Notes under the pieces: generated by a model
Databases searched by the model: none
What the model saw: the letters and a program-made list of their open reading frames with translations, nothing else
What the model was told of the DNA's origin: nothing
Part shown: positions 1 through 6,036 of the stretch, in pieces
Layout of the letters: every line of letters begins with the position of its first letter
Numbering within the stretch: position 1 is the stretch's first letter
Position numbers and translations under genes: made by a program
Assembly: GCA_028710055.1 (NCBI GenBank)
Contig: JAQUSX010000049.1
Coordinates: 1 to 6,199 of the forward strand
Origin: Clostridia bacterium
GTDB lineage: Bacteria > Bacillota > Clostridia > Christensenellales > CAG-314
Direction of reading: 5' to 3'
Length of the DNA: 6,199 nucleotides

Positions 1-619
1 ACTCGTCGCAAAATTCCAAAAAATCCAACGAACGGTCTTGAAGTAATTTTTGACGAATGTATTTTATTTTGCCGTTAACCGAGTAACTGTCTTTTTTTAT
101 CTGTTTGGGATTGTTCTGCTCTATTTTGCTTAGTTCCACGCGGTGAATAATAGAAGCGAAAGCGTCGAGAAGATTATCAAGCGACATATCTTTGACAGCG
201 TAAATAACGTCGTTCACTTCGGGAGACGGTTGTTTGAATAATCTGTCCACGTTTTCTTTTTGCTTCAAACTTTCGGTAACTTCTTTAAACAGTTTGTATT
301 CTTCAAGCTGACGTATGAGCAGTTTTTCGGGAGATTCGTTTTCTTCAAAATCGGGTATCTCGGGAAGCAACGCCCGTGATTTTATTTCCAGTAAAGTCGC
401 CGCCATAGTCATATACTCGCTGGCTTTTTCTATATTAACCTTATTTAGCTGCCCCATATAGCTAAGGAACTGTTCTGTGACCTGCGAAACAAAAATATCT
501 TTAATCTCGATTTTTTCTTCTTTTACTAAATGCAAAAGCAAATCAAGCGGTCCGTTAAAAACGCCTAAATTAAGCGAAAGATCTTCTATTTTTATTTGTT
601 CGTAAATTATTTCGTTCAT
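1..619 (-). CDS. scpA: Segregation and condensation protein A (ScpA), C-terminus cut by window edge
   Basis: ScpA is the kleisin subunit that, with ScpB, bridges the SMC heads in the bacterial condensin that compacts and segregates the chromosome. I translated this frame by hand; it is open from an ATG at 617-619 to the left edge, giving 206 residues of a protein that is usually about 250. Family hallmarks are FNGPLDLLLHL at residues 21-31 (the N-terminal SMC-neck-binding part), MAATLLEIKSRALLP at 72-86, and a LIRQLEEYKLFKE-type segment further on. The C-terminal winged helix that binds the SMC head is mostly beyond the window. The N-terminus is about ten residues longer than in many homologues. 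The start lies only 4 nt after the stop of the upstream protease gene and has no good Shine-Dalgarno sequence, so translation is probably coupled to that gene. scpB would be expected next, outside the window. Confidence 0.95.
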   Translation of the reverse strand, partial: MNEIIYEQIKIEDLSLNLGVFNGPLDLLLHLVKEEKIEIKDIFVSQVTEQFLSYMGQLNKVNIEKASEYMTMAATLLEIKSRALLPEIPDFEENESPEKLLIRQLEEYKLFKEVTESLKQKENVDRLFKQPSPEVNDVIYAVKDMSLDNLLDAFASIIHRVELSKIEQNNPKQIKKDSYSVNGKIKYIRQKLLQDRSLDFLEFCDE

Positions 620-623
620 TATT

Positions 624-1328
624 TTACAATCCGAACAGTCCCCAGAATTGTCCGAACACCCAACGTAAACCGATATTACAGTAACCGATATATAATGAAA
701 GCGGTGAATAGGTGTCGAGTATCGGAATATATTCCCACATAACGAGAATAAGCAAAATCATAATACTGTATCTACGCAAAAAAGCCATAAATTGATTTTG
801 CGGGTTTACAAAGGCCGAAATCAAATTAAAGCCGTCAAGCGGCGCGATAGGAAGCAAGTTGAAAGCGGCAAGGTTTATGTTTATCATAATTGCGAAAAAC
901 AGAAAATAATAAACCCATTCCAAAACGCCTGTCAAAAAAGCGCTCATGCCGTACACGTTTACTGAGCTGACAAGATTTTGAAAAGGAAACAATATAAACG
1001 CGATAACAAGGTTGGTCAAAACGCCCGCGAGCGAAACCCAAATAAGTCCTTTTTTAAAATTTCTAAATTTTGACGGATCAATAGGCACGGGCTTTGCAAA
1101 ACCAAAACCAACGAACACGAGCATTAAAAATCCGACAGCATTAAAATGCTTTACGGGATTTGCCGTAAGCCTTCCCATATATTTTGCGGTGTCGTCGCCG
1201 TTTAGTAACGCGACGTATCCGTGAGCGACTTCGTGACAAACAATGGCTATATAAATAGCCGCCAAAAAAGCTGTTCCCAGAAGTATCGCTTCGCCGAGAG
1301 AATCGGCCAGTTGTATAACTTGTATCAT
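624..1328 (-). CDS. Site-2 protease family (M50) membrane metalloprotease
   Basis: This is a 234-residue polytopic membrane protein of the small stand-alone M50 type (similar in layout to YwhC of Bacillus). The zinc motif HEVAH is at residues 32-36 inside the first hydrophobic helix, and the third zinc ligand is D165 in the LLPIAPLDGF segment (158-167). Between them are the GRLTANPVKH block (52-61) and SLAGVLTNL (99-107), where the proline common in the family's AGP-x-x-N motif is replaced by valine (V103). Hydrophobic stretches lie near 13-33, 95-116, 128-158 and 185-205. There are no PDZ or CBS domains, so it is neither a typical RseP nor a typical SpoIVFB; its substrate is unknown. An in-frame stop just upstream makes ATG 1328 the only sensible start, although no Shine-Dalgarno sequence is visible. 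An M50 gene directly before scpA is, from memory, a common clostridial arrangement, and the 4-nt gap to scpA supports an operon. Confidence 0.9.
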   Translation of the reverse strand: MIQVIQLADSLGEAILLGTAFLAAIYIAIVCHEVAHGYVALLNGDDTAKYMGRLTANPVKHFNAVGFLMLVFVGFGFAKPVPIDPSKFRNFKKGLIWVSLAGVLTNLVIAFILFPFQNLVSSVNVYGMSAFLTGVLEWVYYFLFFAIMININLAAFNLLPIAPLDGFNLISAFVNPQNQFMAFLRRYSIMILLILVMWEYIPILDTYSPLSLYIGYCNIGLRWVFGQFWGLFGL

Positions 1329-1338
1329 AATCTAATTT

Positions 1339-1367
1339 AGTTTAGCAAAAGTTTTTTCAAAAGTCAA
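1339..1367 (-). promoter_or_regulatory. Candidate sigma-A promoter for the M50 protease-scpA pair
   Basis: On the minus strand TTGACT (1362-1367, 5 of 6 to consensus) is followed after exactly 17 nt by TAAACT (1339-1344, 4 of 6). Transcription would begin around 1332, only about 4 nt before the ATG at 1328, so the message would be close to leaderless. This fits the absence of a Shine-Dalgarno sequence. It lies just downstream of the dacF terminator hairpin. AT-rich DNA gives such matches by chance, so this is tentative. Confidence 0.45.
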
Positions 1368-1371
1368 TAAA

Positions 1372-1403
1372 CGGGCGGTCTTATATGAAAGTAAAACCGC
1401 CCG
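1372..1403 (-). terminator. Hairpin terminator downstream of the dacF-like gene
   Basis: Two perfect 8-bp GC-rich arms (CGGGCGGT at 1372-1379, ACCGCCCG at 1396-1403) enclose a 16-nt loop, starting about 20 nt after the dacF stop. On the minus strand the stem is followed by an interrupted T-rich run (TTTATTGACTTTT). On the plus strand ATATTTTTG follows, so it could work in either direction. The long loop and broken T tract suggest moderate efficiency. Confidence 0.65.
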
Positions 1404-1424
1404 AATATTTTTGTATATTTAGTG

Positions 1425-2621
1425 TCAGCCGATAATATCTAATAAATAATCCCAGTAACCTTTTTTCTCTACGTTCTCAGTCGCTACCAAATCGCATTCG
1501 GCCACGGTTACGCCGTTGGAAATGGCATATGCTTTGCCTACAACGTCGCCCGAGGTTATCGGCGCTTTTACTTCAAATAATTCTAGGCTCATTTCCGCTT
1601 CGACCGTTCCGCGTTTTCCAAAACAAACGAGTTTTTTACTCGGCGCGTATTTGACCGTCTCGGTTTTGCCGTTTTTAATTGGCGTTTCAGATACGTTGTC
1701 GACGTCTAATAAAACTTTGTTTTCATAATTAGCGAAAGCGTAATTAAACATTTCCGAAACTTCGGCAAAACGTTTTTTGCTGTCGCTTGCCCCTATTACG
1801 ACCGATATATATCTCGTGTCGCCCCGCTTTGCGGTAGCGCATAAGCAATGCATAGCTTCCGCCGTAAAGCCCGTTTTACCGCCGTCACAGCCGTCGTAAA
1901 AGCGTGAAAGCTTATTCGTGTTAGTCATTCCCGTAATTCTTCCGTCGGGGTGAACGTAATCTTCCATCCATATTCTTGAATGAACGAAAAAGTTGTCGTG
2001 CTTTATTAAAGCTCTGAACATATTAGCGACGTCTATAGCGCAGGAAAACTGGTTGATTGCGGGCAAACCCGTGCAGTTTACAAAATACGTATTGACAAGC
2101 CCCAGTTCTTTGCTTTTTTGGTTCATTTTTTCGACGAAAATCTCGACGCTGCCGCATATATGCTCCGCCATCGCCACGCAGCTGTCGTTAGCCGAGCAGA
2201 TAATGATAGATTTAATTAGATTTTCCGCTTTGTGAGTCGTATTAGCGTCTAAAAAAACCTGACTGCCGCCCATTGACGCCGCTCTGTCGCTGACGTGAAC
2301 TTCATCGTCAAGACTGATTTTGCCCTCTTCCACGCTATCGTAAATACATAAAAGAGTCATTATCTTGACCATACTCGCTATCGGGCGCGCTTCGGTTTCG
2401 TTTCTCGCGTACAAAATCTCGCCCGTATCATATTCCATTAACAAAGCTGACTTTGCTGTCGATGTGTTTGCGATTTTCGTAGTATCGGTCGGCACATTTA
2501 TAATTTTCGCAGTATCACTCGACGTATTTACAGCTTTTGCAGACGTATCCGCAAAACACAGTTGCGGGAACACAAAAGCCAAAGCCAGTATCAAACAAAT
2601 AATTATCGCTGATTTTTTCAT
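1425..2621 (-). CDS. dacF: D-alanyl-D-alanine carboxypeptidase, DacF/PBP5 type (peptidase S11)
   Basis: This is a low-molecular-weight penicillin-binding protein of 398 residues that trims the terminal D-Ala from peptidoglycan stem peptides outside the membrane. A Sec signal peptide is clear (KK, hydrophobic core 5-18, likely cleavage after A24). The three active-site motifs are intact: S83-M-V-K86 with the nucleophile Ser83 and Lys86, S143-A-N145, and K249-T-G251. The region from about 285 to 380 fits the C-terminal PBP5 beta domain, and the tail (KKGYWDYLLDIIG) could be a short amphipathic membrane anchor. Residues 25-54, between signal peptide and catalytic domain, are three imperfect decapeptide repeats. 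The start is well supported: GGGAG at 2631-2635 with 9-nt spacing. The symbol rests on family membership and on its place after deoB, as in Bacillus, where dacF is forespore-expressed; other S11 paralogues such as DacA or DacB cannot be excluded. Hairpins on both sides suggest a monocistronic unit. Confidence 0.88.
   Translation of the reverse strand: MKKSAIIICLILALAFVFPQLCFADTSAKAVNTSSDTAKIINVPTDTTKIANTSTAKSALLMEYDTGEILYARNETEARPIASMVKIMTLLCIYDSVEEGKISLDDEVHVSDRAASMGGSQVFLDANTTHKAENLIKSIIICSANDSCVAMAEHICGSVEIFVEKMNQKSKELGLVNTYFVNCTGLPAINQFSCAIDVANMFRALIKHDNFFVHSRIWMEDYVHPDGRITGMTNTNKLSRFYDGCDGGKTGFTAEAMHCLCATAKRGDTRYISVVIGASDSKKRFAEVSEMFNYAFANYENKVLLDVDNVSETPIKNGKTETVKYAPSKKLVCFGKRGTVEAEMSLELFEVKAPITSGDVVGKAYAISNGVTVAECDLVATENVEKKGYWDYLLDIIG
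2461..2550 (-). repeat. Three imperfect 30-bp tandem repeats inside dacF
   Basis: Units are 2461-2490, 2491-2520 and 2521-2550. By eye, units 1 and 2 share 19 of 30 bases and units 2 and 3 share 17 of 30. The period is a multiple of three, so the reading frame is kept. The repeats encode residues 25-54 as DTSAKAVNTS, SDTAKIINVP and TDTTKIANTS. The result is a Thr/Ser/Asn-rich linker right after the signal-peptide cleavage site. Confidence 0.75.
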
Positions 2622-2655
2622 TTTTATTTTCTCCCGTAAAAAATTTCTTTGATTT

Positions 2656-2685
2656 TAGTATTTGTTTGCCTTTTTAAAATATACA
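2656..2685 (-). promoter_or_regulatory. Candidate sporulation (sigma-G/sigma-F-like) promoter for dacF
   Basis: On the minus strand TGTATA (2680-2685) is followed after 17 nt by AATACTA (2656-2662). From memory, the Bacillus sigma-G consensus is close to TGAATA, 17-18 nt, CATACTA, so the matches are 5 of 6 and 6 of 7. Transcription would begin near 2648, leaving about a 27-nt leader that contains the GGGAG at 2631-2635. dacF of Bacillus is known to be forespore-transcribed, which fits. No good sigma-A promoter was seen here. Confidence 0.5.
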
Positions 2686-2711
2686 AAAACGGCGGGTAAG
2701 GTAGCCCGCCG
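2677..2711 (-). terminator. Rho-independent terminator of deoB
   Basis: A perfect 7-bp GC stem (CGGCGGG at 2690-2696, CCCGCCG at 2705-2711) with an 8-nt loop lies about 75 nt after the deoB stop. On the minus strand it is followed by TTTTGTATATTTT. The T-rich tail overlaps the candidate -35 box of the dacF promoter. This separates deoB and dacF into different transcription units. Confidence 0.8.
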
Positions 2712-2784
2712 AAAATTATTTGGATTTTTAATTTTTAGAAAATATTTTTTGTATCAACTAAATCTAGGTGAAATCAAAATAATT

Positions 2785-3933
2785 TTAAAGTGTGATTTTT
2801 TGCCAGATAGATTTACCTTTATTAGGTAAAGCGAACTGTTCGCGAATCGTATCCGCGATTACGTCAAAACCTATCAGCGTGCCGAGATTAGTAGGAACTA
2901 TATCTCTTCCGTATATCAGTAACGGAGTGTATTCCCTTGTGTGGTCGGTATGCGCTTTGTGAGTGGGATCGTTGCCGTGGTCGCTGGTGATATACAAAAC
3001 GTCGTCGTGCTTCATACAAGGCATAAATTCGCCGAGATGTTTGTCGATTTCTTCCATAGCTTGAGCATAACCAAAAACGTCGCGTCTGTGTCCGTAAAGC
3101 ATATCTGTATCGACCAAATTAGCGAAAACAAGTCCGTCAAACTCTCTGCCGACGAGTTCTATTAATTTTTCCATACCCTCTTTGTTCGTATGCGTATGAT
3201 AGCTTTCAGTAAGTCCGCGGAAATTGAAAATATCTTCTATTTTGCCTACGCCTATACAGTTAAGTTTGTTCGCTTTAACGTCGTCAAGCAAAGTATCTGA
3301 CGGCGGCATAAGTGAAAAATCTTTTCTGTCAGCGGTACGCTCAAAAGGATATTTTCCGCTGAACGGTCTCGCGATAACTCTACCTACGTTATAATCGCCG
3401 ACACAAATATTGCGGATTTTTTGACACCAGTCATAAAGTTGCTGCAACGGTACCTTGTCTACGTGACAAGCTACCTGCAATACGCTGTCCGCTGAAGTAT
3501 AGACGATAGGTTTGCCTGTTTTAAGGTGTTCCTCACCGAAGTCTCTTATCGCTTCAGTTCCGCTGTAAGGTTTGTTTAGTAAAATCCCGCAACCGAAAAT
3601 ATTTTCAAGTTTCTCTACAAAGGGTTTTGGAAAACCGTCGGGGAAAACGGGGAAAGGTTTATTTATCACTACGCCGGCTATCTCCCAATGTCCCACGGTA
3701 GTGTCTTTCGCTTTTGAAAGTTCTGCCATTCTGCCGTAAGCTCCTTTTGCCGAACGGTCGTCAGGATAAACTCCGTCAATATTAAATAAACCTAGTTTTT
3801 TAAGATTGGGTATATACATATCGTATGCGCTGAGTGTGTTCTTTAAAGTATTTGCGCCAAAGTCCCCGTACATTTTGCAATCGGGTAACGCACCTATACC
3901 GAATCCGTCAATAACAATAACGAATGCTCTCAT
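2785..3933 (-). CDS. deoB: Phosphopentomutase (DeoB)
   Basis: DeoB interconverts (deoxy)ribose 1-phosphate and 5-phosphate in the cytoplasm, linking nucleoside phosphorolysis to central carbon metabolism. It belongs to the alkaline-phosphatase superfamily and needs two Mn ions. The 382-residue length is near the usual 390. Visible by comparison with the Bacillus cereus enzyme are metal ligands D9 (VIDGFGIG), D277 and H282 (NLVDTDMLYGHRRD), D318 and H319 (SDHGND) and H331 (TDHTRE), plus the phosphorylated threonine T78 in KDTTVGHWE. All key residues are present. The loop between D318 and H331 is one residue longer than in the homologues I can recall. The start is supported by AGGAG at 3944-3948, 10 nt upstream of the ATG. 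It has its own strong-looking promoter and terminator. In Bacillus it is followed by punA; here no purine nucleoside phosphorylase gene lies in the window. Confidence 0.97.
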   Translation of the reverse strand: MRAFVIVIDGFGIGALPDCKMYGDFGANTLKNTLSAYDMYIPNLKKLGLFNIDGVYPDDRSAKGAYGRMAELSKAKDTTVGHWEIAGVVINKPFPVFPDGFPKPFVEKLENIFGCGILLNKPYSGTEAIRDFGEEHLKTGKPIVYTSADSVLQVACHVDKVPLQQLYDWCQKIRNICVGDYNVGRVIARPFSGKYPFERTADRKDFSLMPPSDTLLDDVKANKLNCIGVGKIEDIFNFRGLTESYHTHTNKEGMEKLIELVGREFDGLVFANLVDTDMLYGHRRDVFGYAQAMEEIDKHLGEFMPCMKHDDVLYITSDHGNDPTHKAHTDHTREYTPLLIYGRDIVPTNLGTLIGFDVIADTIREQFALPNKGKSIWQKITL

Positions 3934-3957
3934 AAAATTTTTGCTCCTATTGCCGCC

Positions 3958-3986
3958 ATTATATCAAAATATGAAAAAATTAACAA
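3958..3986 (-). promoter_or_regulatory. Sigma-A promoter with extended -10 for deoB
   Basis: On the minus strand a perfect TATAAT (3958-3963) is preceded by TGA (3964-3966), an extended -10. TTGTTA (3981-3986, 4 of 6) sits exactly 17 nt upstream. Transcription would start near 3951, giving a leader of about 17 nt that carries the AGGAG at 3944-3948. The promoter lies wholly between the SpoIIM-like stop and the deoB start. Confidence 0.75.
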
Positions 3987-4004
3987 TCAAATTAAACCTA
4001 AAAA

Positions 4005-4619
4005 TTAAATTATCAATATGGCTCTGGGTAACAAAAATACGATACAGCATTGAAATAAAGCAAAAATCGCTGTAAAAATAACTAAAAATATCAAAATTTG
4101 ATAATCAGCGTTATAAAAAGAACAGTTGCAGTTATCCAAGGAATATGCCAAGACATATCCTAAAACGAAGGCGCAAAAAGCTATTTGGATAACCGAATAA
4201 AACAAAATAAATATCACGCCGTAAAATCCTAAACACCAAACAGATACGCAAAAACCGCCTATGTAAAGCCCGCGGAAGAACGTGATTACAAAAATTAACC
4301 ATACAGTTATCGAGTTAAATCCGAGAAAAAAAGCTCCTATTATTATAATAATGTTAGGGAAAAAACAATGCCAGAAAACAGCTCCGAAACCGCCCGTAAT
4401 TATTACGTTTACGGTTATATCGGACTGTATGGACGAAAAAATATTTATTTTTGTCACCGCGCCAAAAATAGCCCCGCCAAGACATACGATCACATTGACG
4501 GCGAAAATCCATTTTTTATTAAAAATATAATATCTTGCGGCGTAAAAGATTCTTTCGCAAAAACGACCCATATTTATTAAATATGAGTCGATTTTTGTCG
4601 ATATGTTAGTTTTTAACAT
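4005..4619 (-). CDS. SpoIIM-like five-helix membrane protein
   Basis: This 204-residue, very hydrophobic protein resembles SpoIIM, part of the SpoIIDMP machine that drives forespore engulfment by remodelling septal peptidoglycan. Three segments can be laid by eye against Bacillus SpoIIM as I remember it: the first helix ending in GAIFGA (49-54), FFPNI...LGFNSI leading to FFRGLYIGGF (86-123, matching a Lys/Arg-Gly...Gly-Phe pattern), and the Gly-rich helix 134-160. Five hydrophobic stretches (about 37-57, 88-115, 117-131, 134-158, 174-196) match the SpoIIM topology. Its place just before deoB and dacF also matches spoIIM in Bacillus, where xerD intervenes. Ten cysteines are unusual. The start is uncertain: ATG 4619 has no usable Shine-Dalgarno sequence, and M17 (4569-4571) is an alternative, also without one. 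A hairpin covers this region. Family assignment is inferred; it could be another DUF95-type protein. Confidence 0.7.
   Translation of the reverse strand: MLKTNISTKIDSYLINMGRFCERIFYAARYYIFNKKWIFAVNVIVCLGGAIFGAVTKINIFSSIQSDITVNVIITGGFGAVFWHCFFPNIIIIIGAFFLGFNSITVWLIFVITFFRGLYIGGFCVSVWCLGFYGVIFILFYSVIQIAFCAFVLGYVLAYSLDNCNCSFYNADYQILIFLVIFTAIFALFQCCIVFLLPRAILII
4559..4596 (-). promoter_or_regulatory. Long hairpin over the 5' end of the SpoIIM-like gene
   Basis: In the minus-strand RNA, 4579-4590 pairs with 4564-4575 as 12 base pairs including one G-U, around a 3-nt loop. Past a one-base bulge (4591) five more A-U pairs (4592-4596 with 4559-4563) extend it. The alternative start codon M17 lies in the stem. 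A T-run on the 3' side makes it look partly like a weak terminator. It might dampen translation or attenuate read-through from spoIVB. Confidence 0.4.
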
Positions 4620-4741
4620 TCCAAAAATTTTTTAATTAAAAAGATTTCGCAAAAATTATCGTATTTATTCTAAACTCAATTAAATACGTACCTTAGCGTT
4701 TAATTAACATCAGCCGTATTTTGCTATTAAATGAAATAAAT
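4620..4741. other. AT-rich spacer between spoIVB and the SpoIIM-like gene
   Basis: This 122-bp stretch has no GC-rich hairpin that would terminate spoIVB and no Shine-Dalgarno sequence placed for the ATG at 4619. Two TTAATTAA palindromes (4632-4639 and 4700-4707) are probably chance in such AT-rich DNA. Read-through from spoIVB is therefore possible. I found no convincing promoter. Confidence 0.5.
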
Positions 4742-5788
4742 TTAATTTTCTAGCATCCATTGAGCTAAAATGCCGTAGCCTTTCGTGGGATCGTTAATGA
4801 ATACGTGCGTTACTGCCCCCACAAATTTGCCGTTTTGAATTATTGGACTACCGCTCATACCCTGGACGATTCCGCCCGTAATTTCCAATAATTTTTCATC
4901 TGTTATTCTTATAACAATTCCTTTATCGCTTATAGTCGTCTGCGCAAAAACTCTTACTATTTCTATCTCAAATAACTCAGGAGTGTCGCCGTTAATGGTG
5001 GTCAAAATGTATGCTTTGCCGGGGATAACTTCCCTTGCGGAAGCGACGCTGTAAAGTTTTTTATCGATATTAGCGGGAAGTTTATAAATATTGCCGTATA
5101 CGCCGTACTGGTTGTTGACGTAAATATTGCCCAAGGACGCGGTTATGTCGAATACGCCTTTTAGCTCTCCCGCCTGACCTTTTTCGCCTTTGACTACGCC
5201 TTCTATGCCGCATTCATAAATCGCGCCGTTAATGACTTTAACTATCTGTTTGTCTTGTGAAAGTATAGGATGACCTAATGAACCGAATTGAAGATTTTTT
5301 CTTATATAAGTCATCGTGCCGATACCGCTGGAACTGTCTTTCGCCCACAGTCCAAGTTTGTAAGTTTTACTCATAACGTCGAGTTTCGGCGTTACTTCCA
5401 GTTCCGCGACTACTCCGTCGCGAATATATTTTATATTAAGCGGTTTTCCATCAGATTCGTTAGTGATTTTTGACAAGGTGTTGACGTTAGTGATTTTTAT
5501 TCCGTTTATTTCCGTGATAACGTCGCCGATACATATTCCTGCGCTACGGGCCGGAGAACACACGCCGTCGGGCGAAACAAATTCGTTTAGCCCTATAACC
5601 CCTACTCCGTCTCCGTCTATTGTGATACCGATAGGTATACCGCAAAGGTATACTTCTTCGGTGATTTCCGAACCTGTACCAAATAAGTAATCAAATCCGC
5701 TGGGCGCGTTTTCTGCGGCAACTACACCGGAAAAACTTATTGTCGCCGCTATTATTACGGCTAATACTGTACTCCAAAATCTCTTCAT
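4742..5788 (-). CDS. spoIVB: SpoIVB serine peptidase (S55), sporulation signalling protease
   Basis: In Bacillus, SpoIVB is secreted from the forespore into the intermembrane space and cleaves SpoIVFA, which releases the SpoIVFB protease to process pro-sigma-K. This 348-residue protein has an N-terminal signal or anchor helix (about 5-25), a PDZ domain (about 60-135, with SPARSAGICIGD at 78-89) and the S55 catalytic domain. The triad can be placed as H173 (GSLGHPI), D297 (RITDEKL) and S312 (GGIVQGMSGSP). The 15-residue Asp-Ser distance equals that of Bacillus D363-S378. The protein is about 75 residues shorter than Bacillus SpoIVB (about 425), mostly before the catalytic histidine. AGGAG at 5795-5799, 6 nt before ATG 5788, supports the start. 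Its position directly after recN is the classical arrangement, but spo0A, the usual next gene, is absent. No clear sigma-F or sigma-G promoter was recognised upstream. Confidence 0.95.
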   Translation of the reverse strand: MKRFWSTVLAVIIAATISFSGVVAAENAPSGFDYLFGTGSEITEEVYLCGIPIGITIDGDGVGVIGLNEFVSPDGVCSPARSAGICIGDVITEINGIKITNVNTLSKITNESDGKPLNIKYIRDGVVAELEVTPKLDVMSKTYKLGLWAKDSSSGIGTMTYIRKNLQFGSLGHPILSQDKQIVKVINGAIYECGIEGVVKGEKGQAGELKGVFDITASLGNIYVNNQYGVYGNIYKLPANIDKKLYSVASAREVIPGKAYILTTINGDTPELFEIEIVRVFAQTTISDKGIVIRITDEKLLEITGGIVQGMSGSPIIQNGKFVGAVTHVFINDPTKGYGILAQWMLEN

Positions 5789-6036
5789 AACGCGCTCCTA
5801 AAAAACTACTAAATAATATTAGTAGTGTGGCGGAAACGGTTACAAATATTTATCGATAATCAATCAAATTCTATAAAAAAATTAAAAAACAAGAATTTTT
5901 TATTATTTAAAAATACTTTTAGCTAAATTTTTTTTATACTGCCATATATAGGCTTTTTGAGTAAAACACAACTTGTCTAAAGGTAAAATTTTAAGTTTTA
6001 AAAATATCATTGTCTTATAAAACAAAATTGACAAAA
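5789..6036. other. Gene-free AT-rich spacer between recN terminator and spoIVB
   Basis: This stretch of roughly 250 bp has many A/T runs and no open frame with a ribosome binding site. It must hold the spoIVB promoter if spoIVB has its own, but no consensus match was convincing. A weak possibility is TTGTGT, 17 nt, TATATG on the minus strand around 5945-5975 (3 of 6 and 4 of 6). The only clear structure is the inverted repeat next to the spoIVB ribosome binding site. Confidence 0.6.
5805..5826. repeat. 8-bp inverted repeat just upstream of the spoIVB ribosome binding site
   Basis: Arms ACTACTAA-type at 5805-5812 and 5819-5826 are perfectly complementary around a 6-nt spacer. The repeat ends 5 nt before the AGGAG of spoIVB. 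It could be a protein-binding palindrome or a leader hairpin stabilising the message. It is too AT-rich and lacks the T-run to be a terminator. Confidence 0.55.

Noticed and set aside
835..1041. Minus-strand 68-codon frame inside the M50 gene
   Set aside because: It is an out-of-frame shadow of the M50 coding sequence without a ribosome binding site or recognisable domain.
1012..1224. Plus-strand open frame opposite the M50 gene
   Set aside because: It has no Shine-Dalgarno sequence and no recognisable protein, and it is antisense to a gene with intact catalytic motifs. The same holds for the other plus-strand frames over dacF, deoB, the SpoIIM-like gene and spoIVB.
624..1328. The M50 protease as SpoIVFB, the pro-sigma-K processing enzyme
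   Set aside because: It lacks the C-terminal CBS domain, sits beside scpA rather than a spoIVFA gene, and has the layout of the stand-alone YwhC-like group.
4656..4700. Sigma-E-like promoter for the SpoIIM-like gene (GTATT and AATACGAT on the minus strand)
   Set aside because: The -10 is fair but the -35 is weak and the spacing is too long for the sigma-E pattern I recall. The AT-rich context makes random matches likely.
6027..6035. 0A-box-like TTTGTCAAT on the minus strand just after the recN terminator
   Set aside because: It matches 8 of 9 bases as I recall the Spo0A box, but it lies in the terminator T-tail and spoIVB is classically under sigma-F/G rather than Spo0A. Chance is a sufficient explanation.
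5826..6036. A small gene, RNA or riboswitch in the recN-spoIVB spacer
   Set aside because: No open frame with a ribosome binding site, no GC-rich conserved-looking structure and no known riboswitch core could be seen; the sequence is mostly A/T runs.
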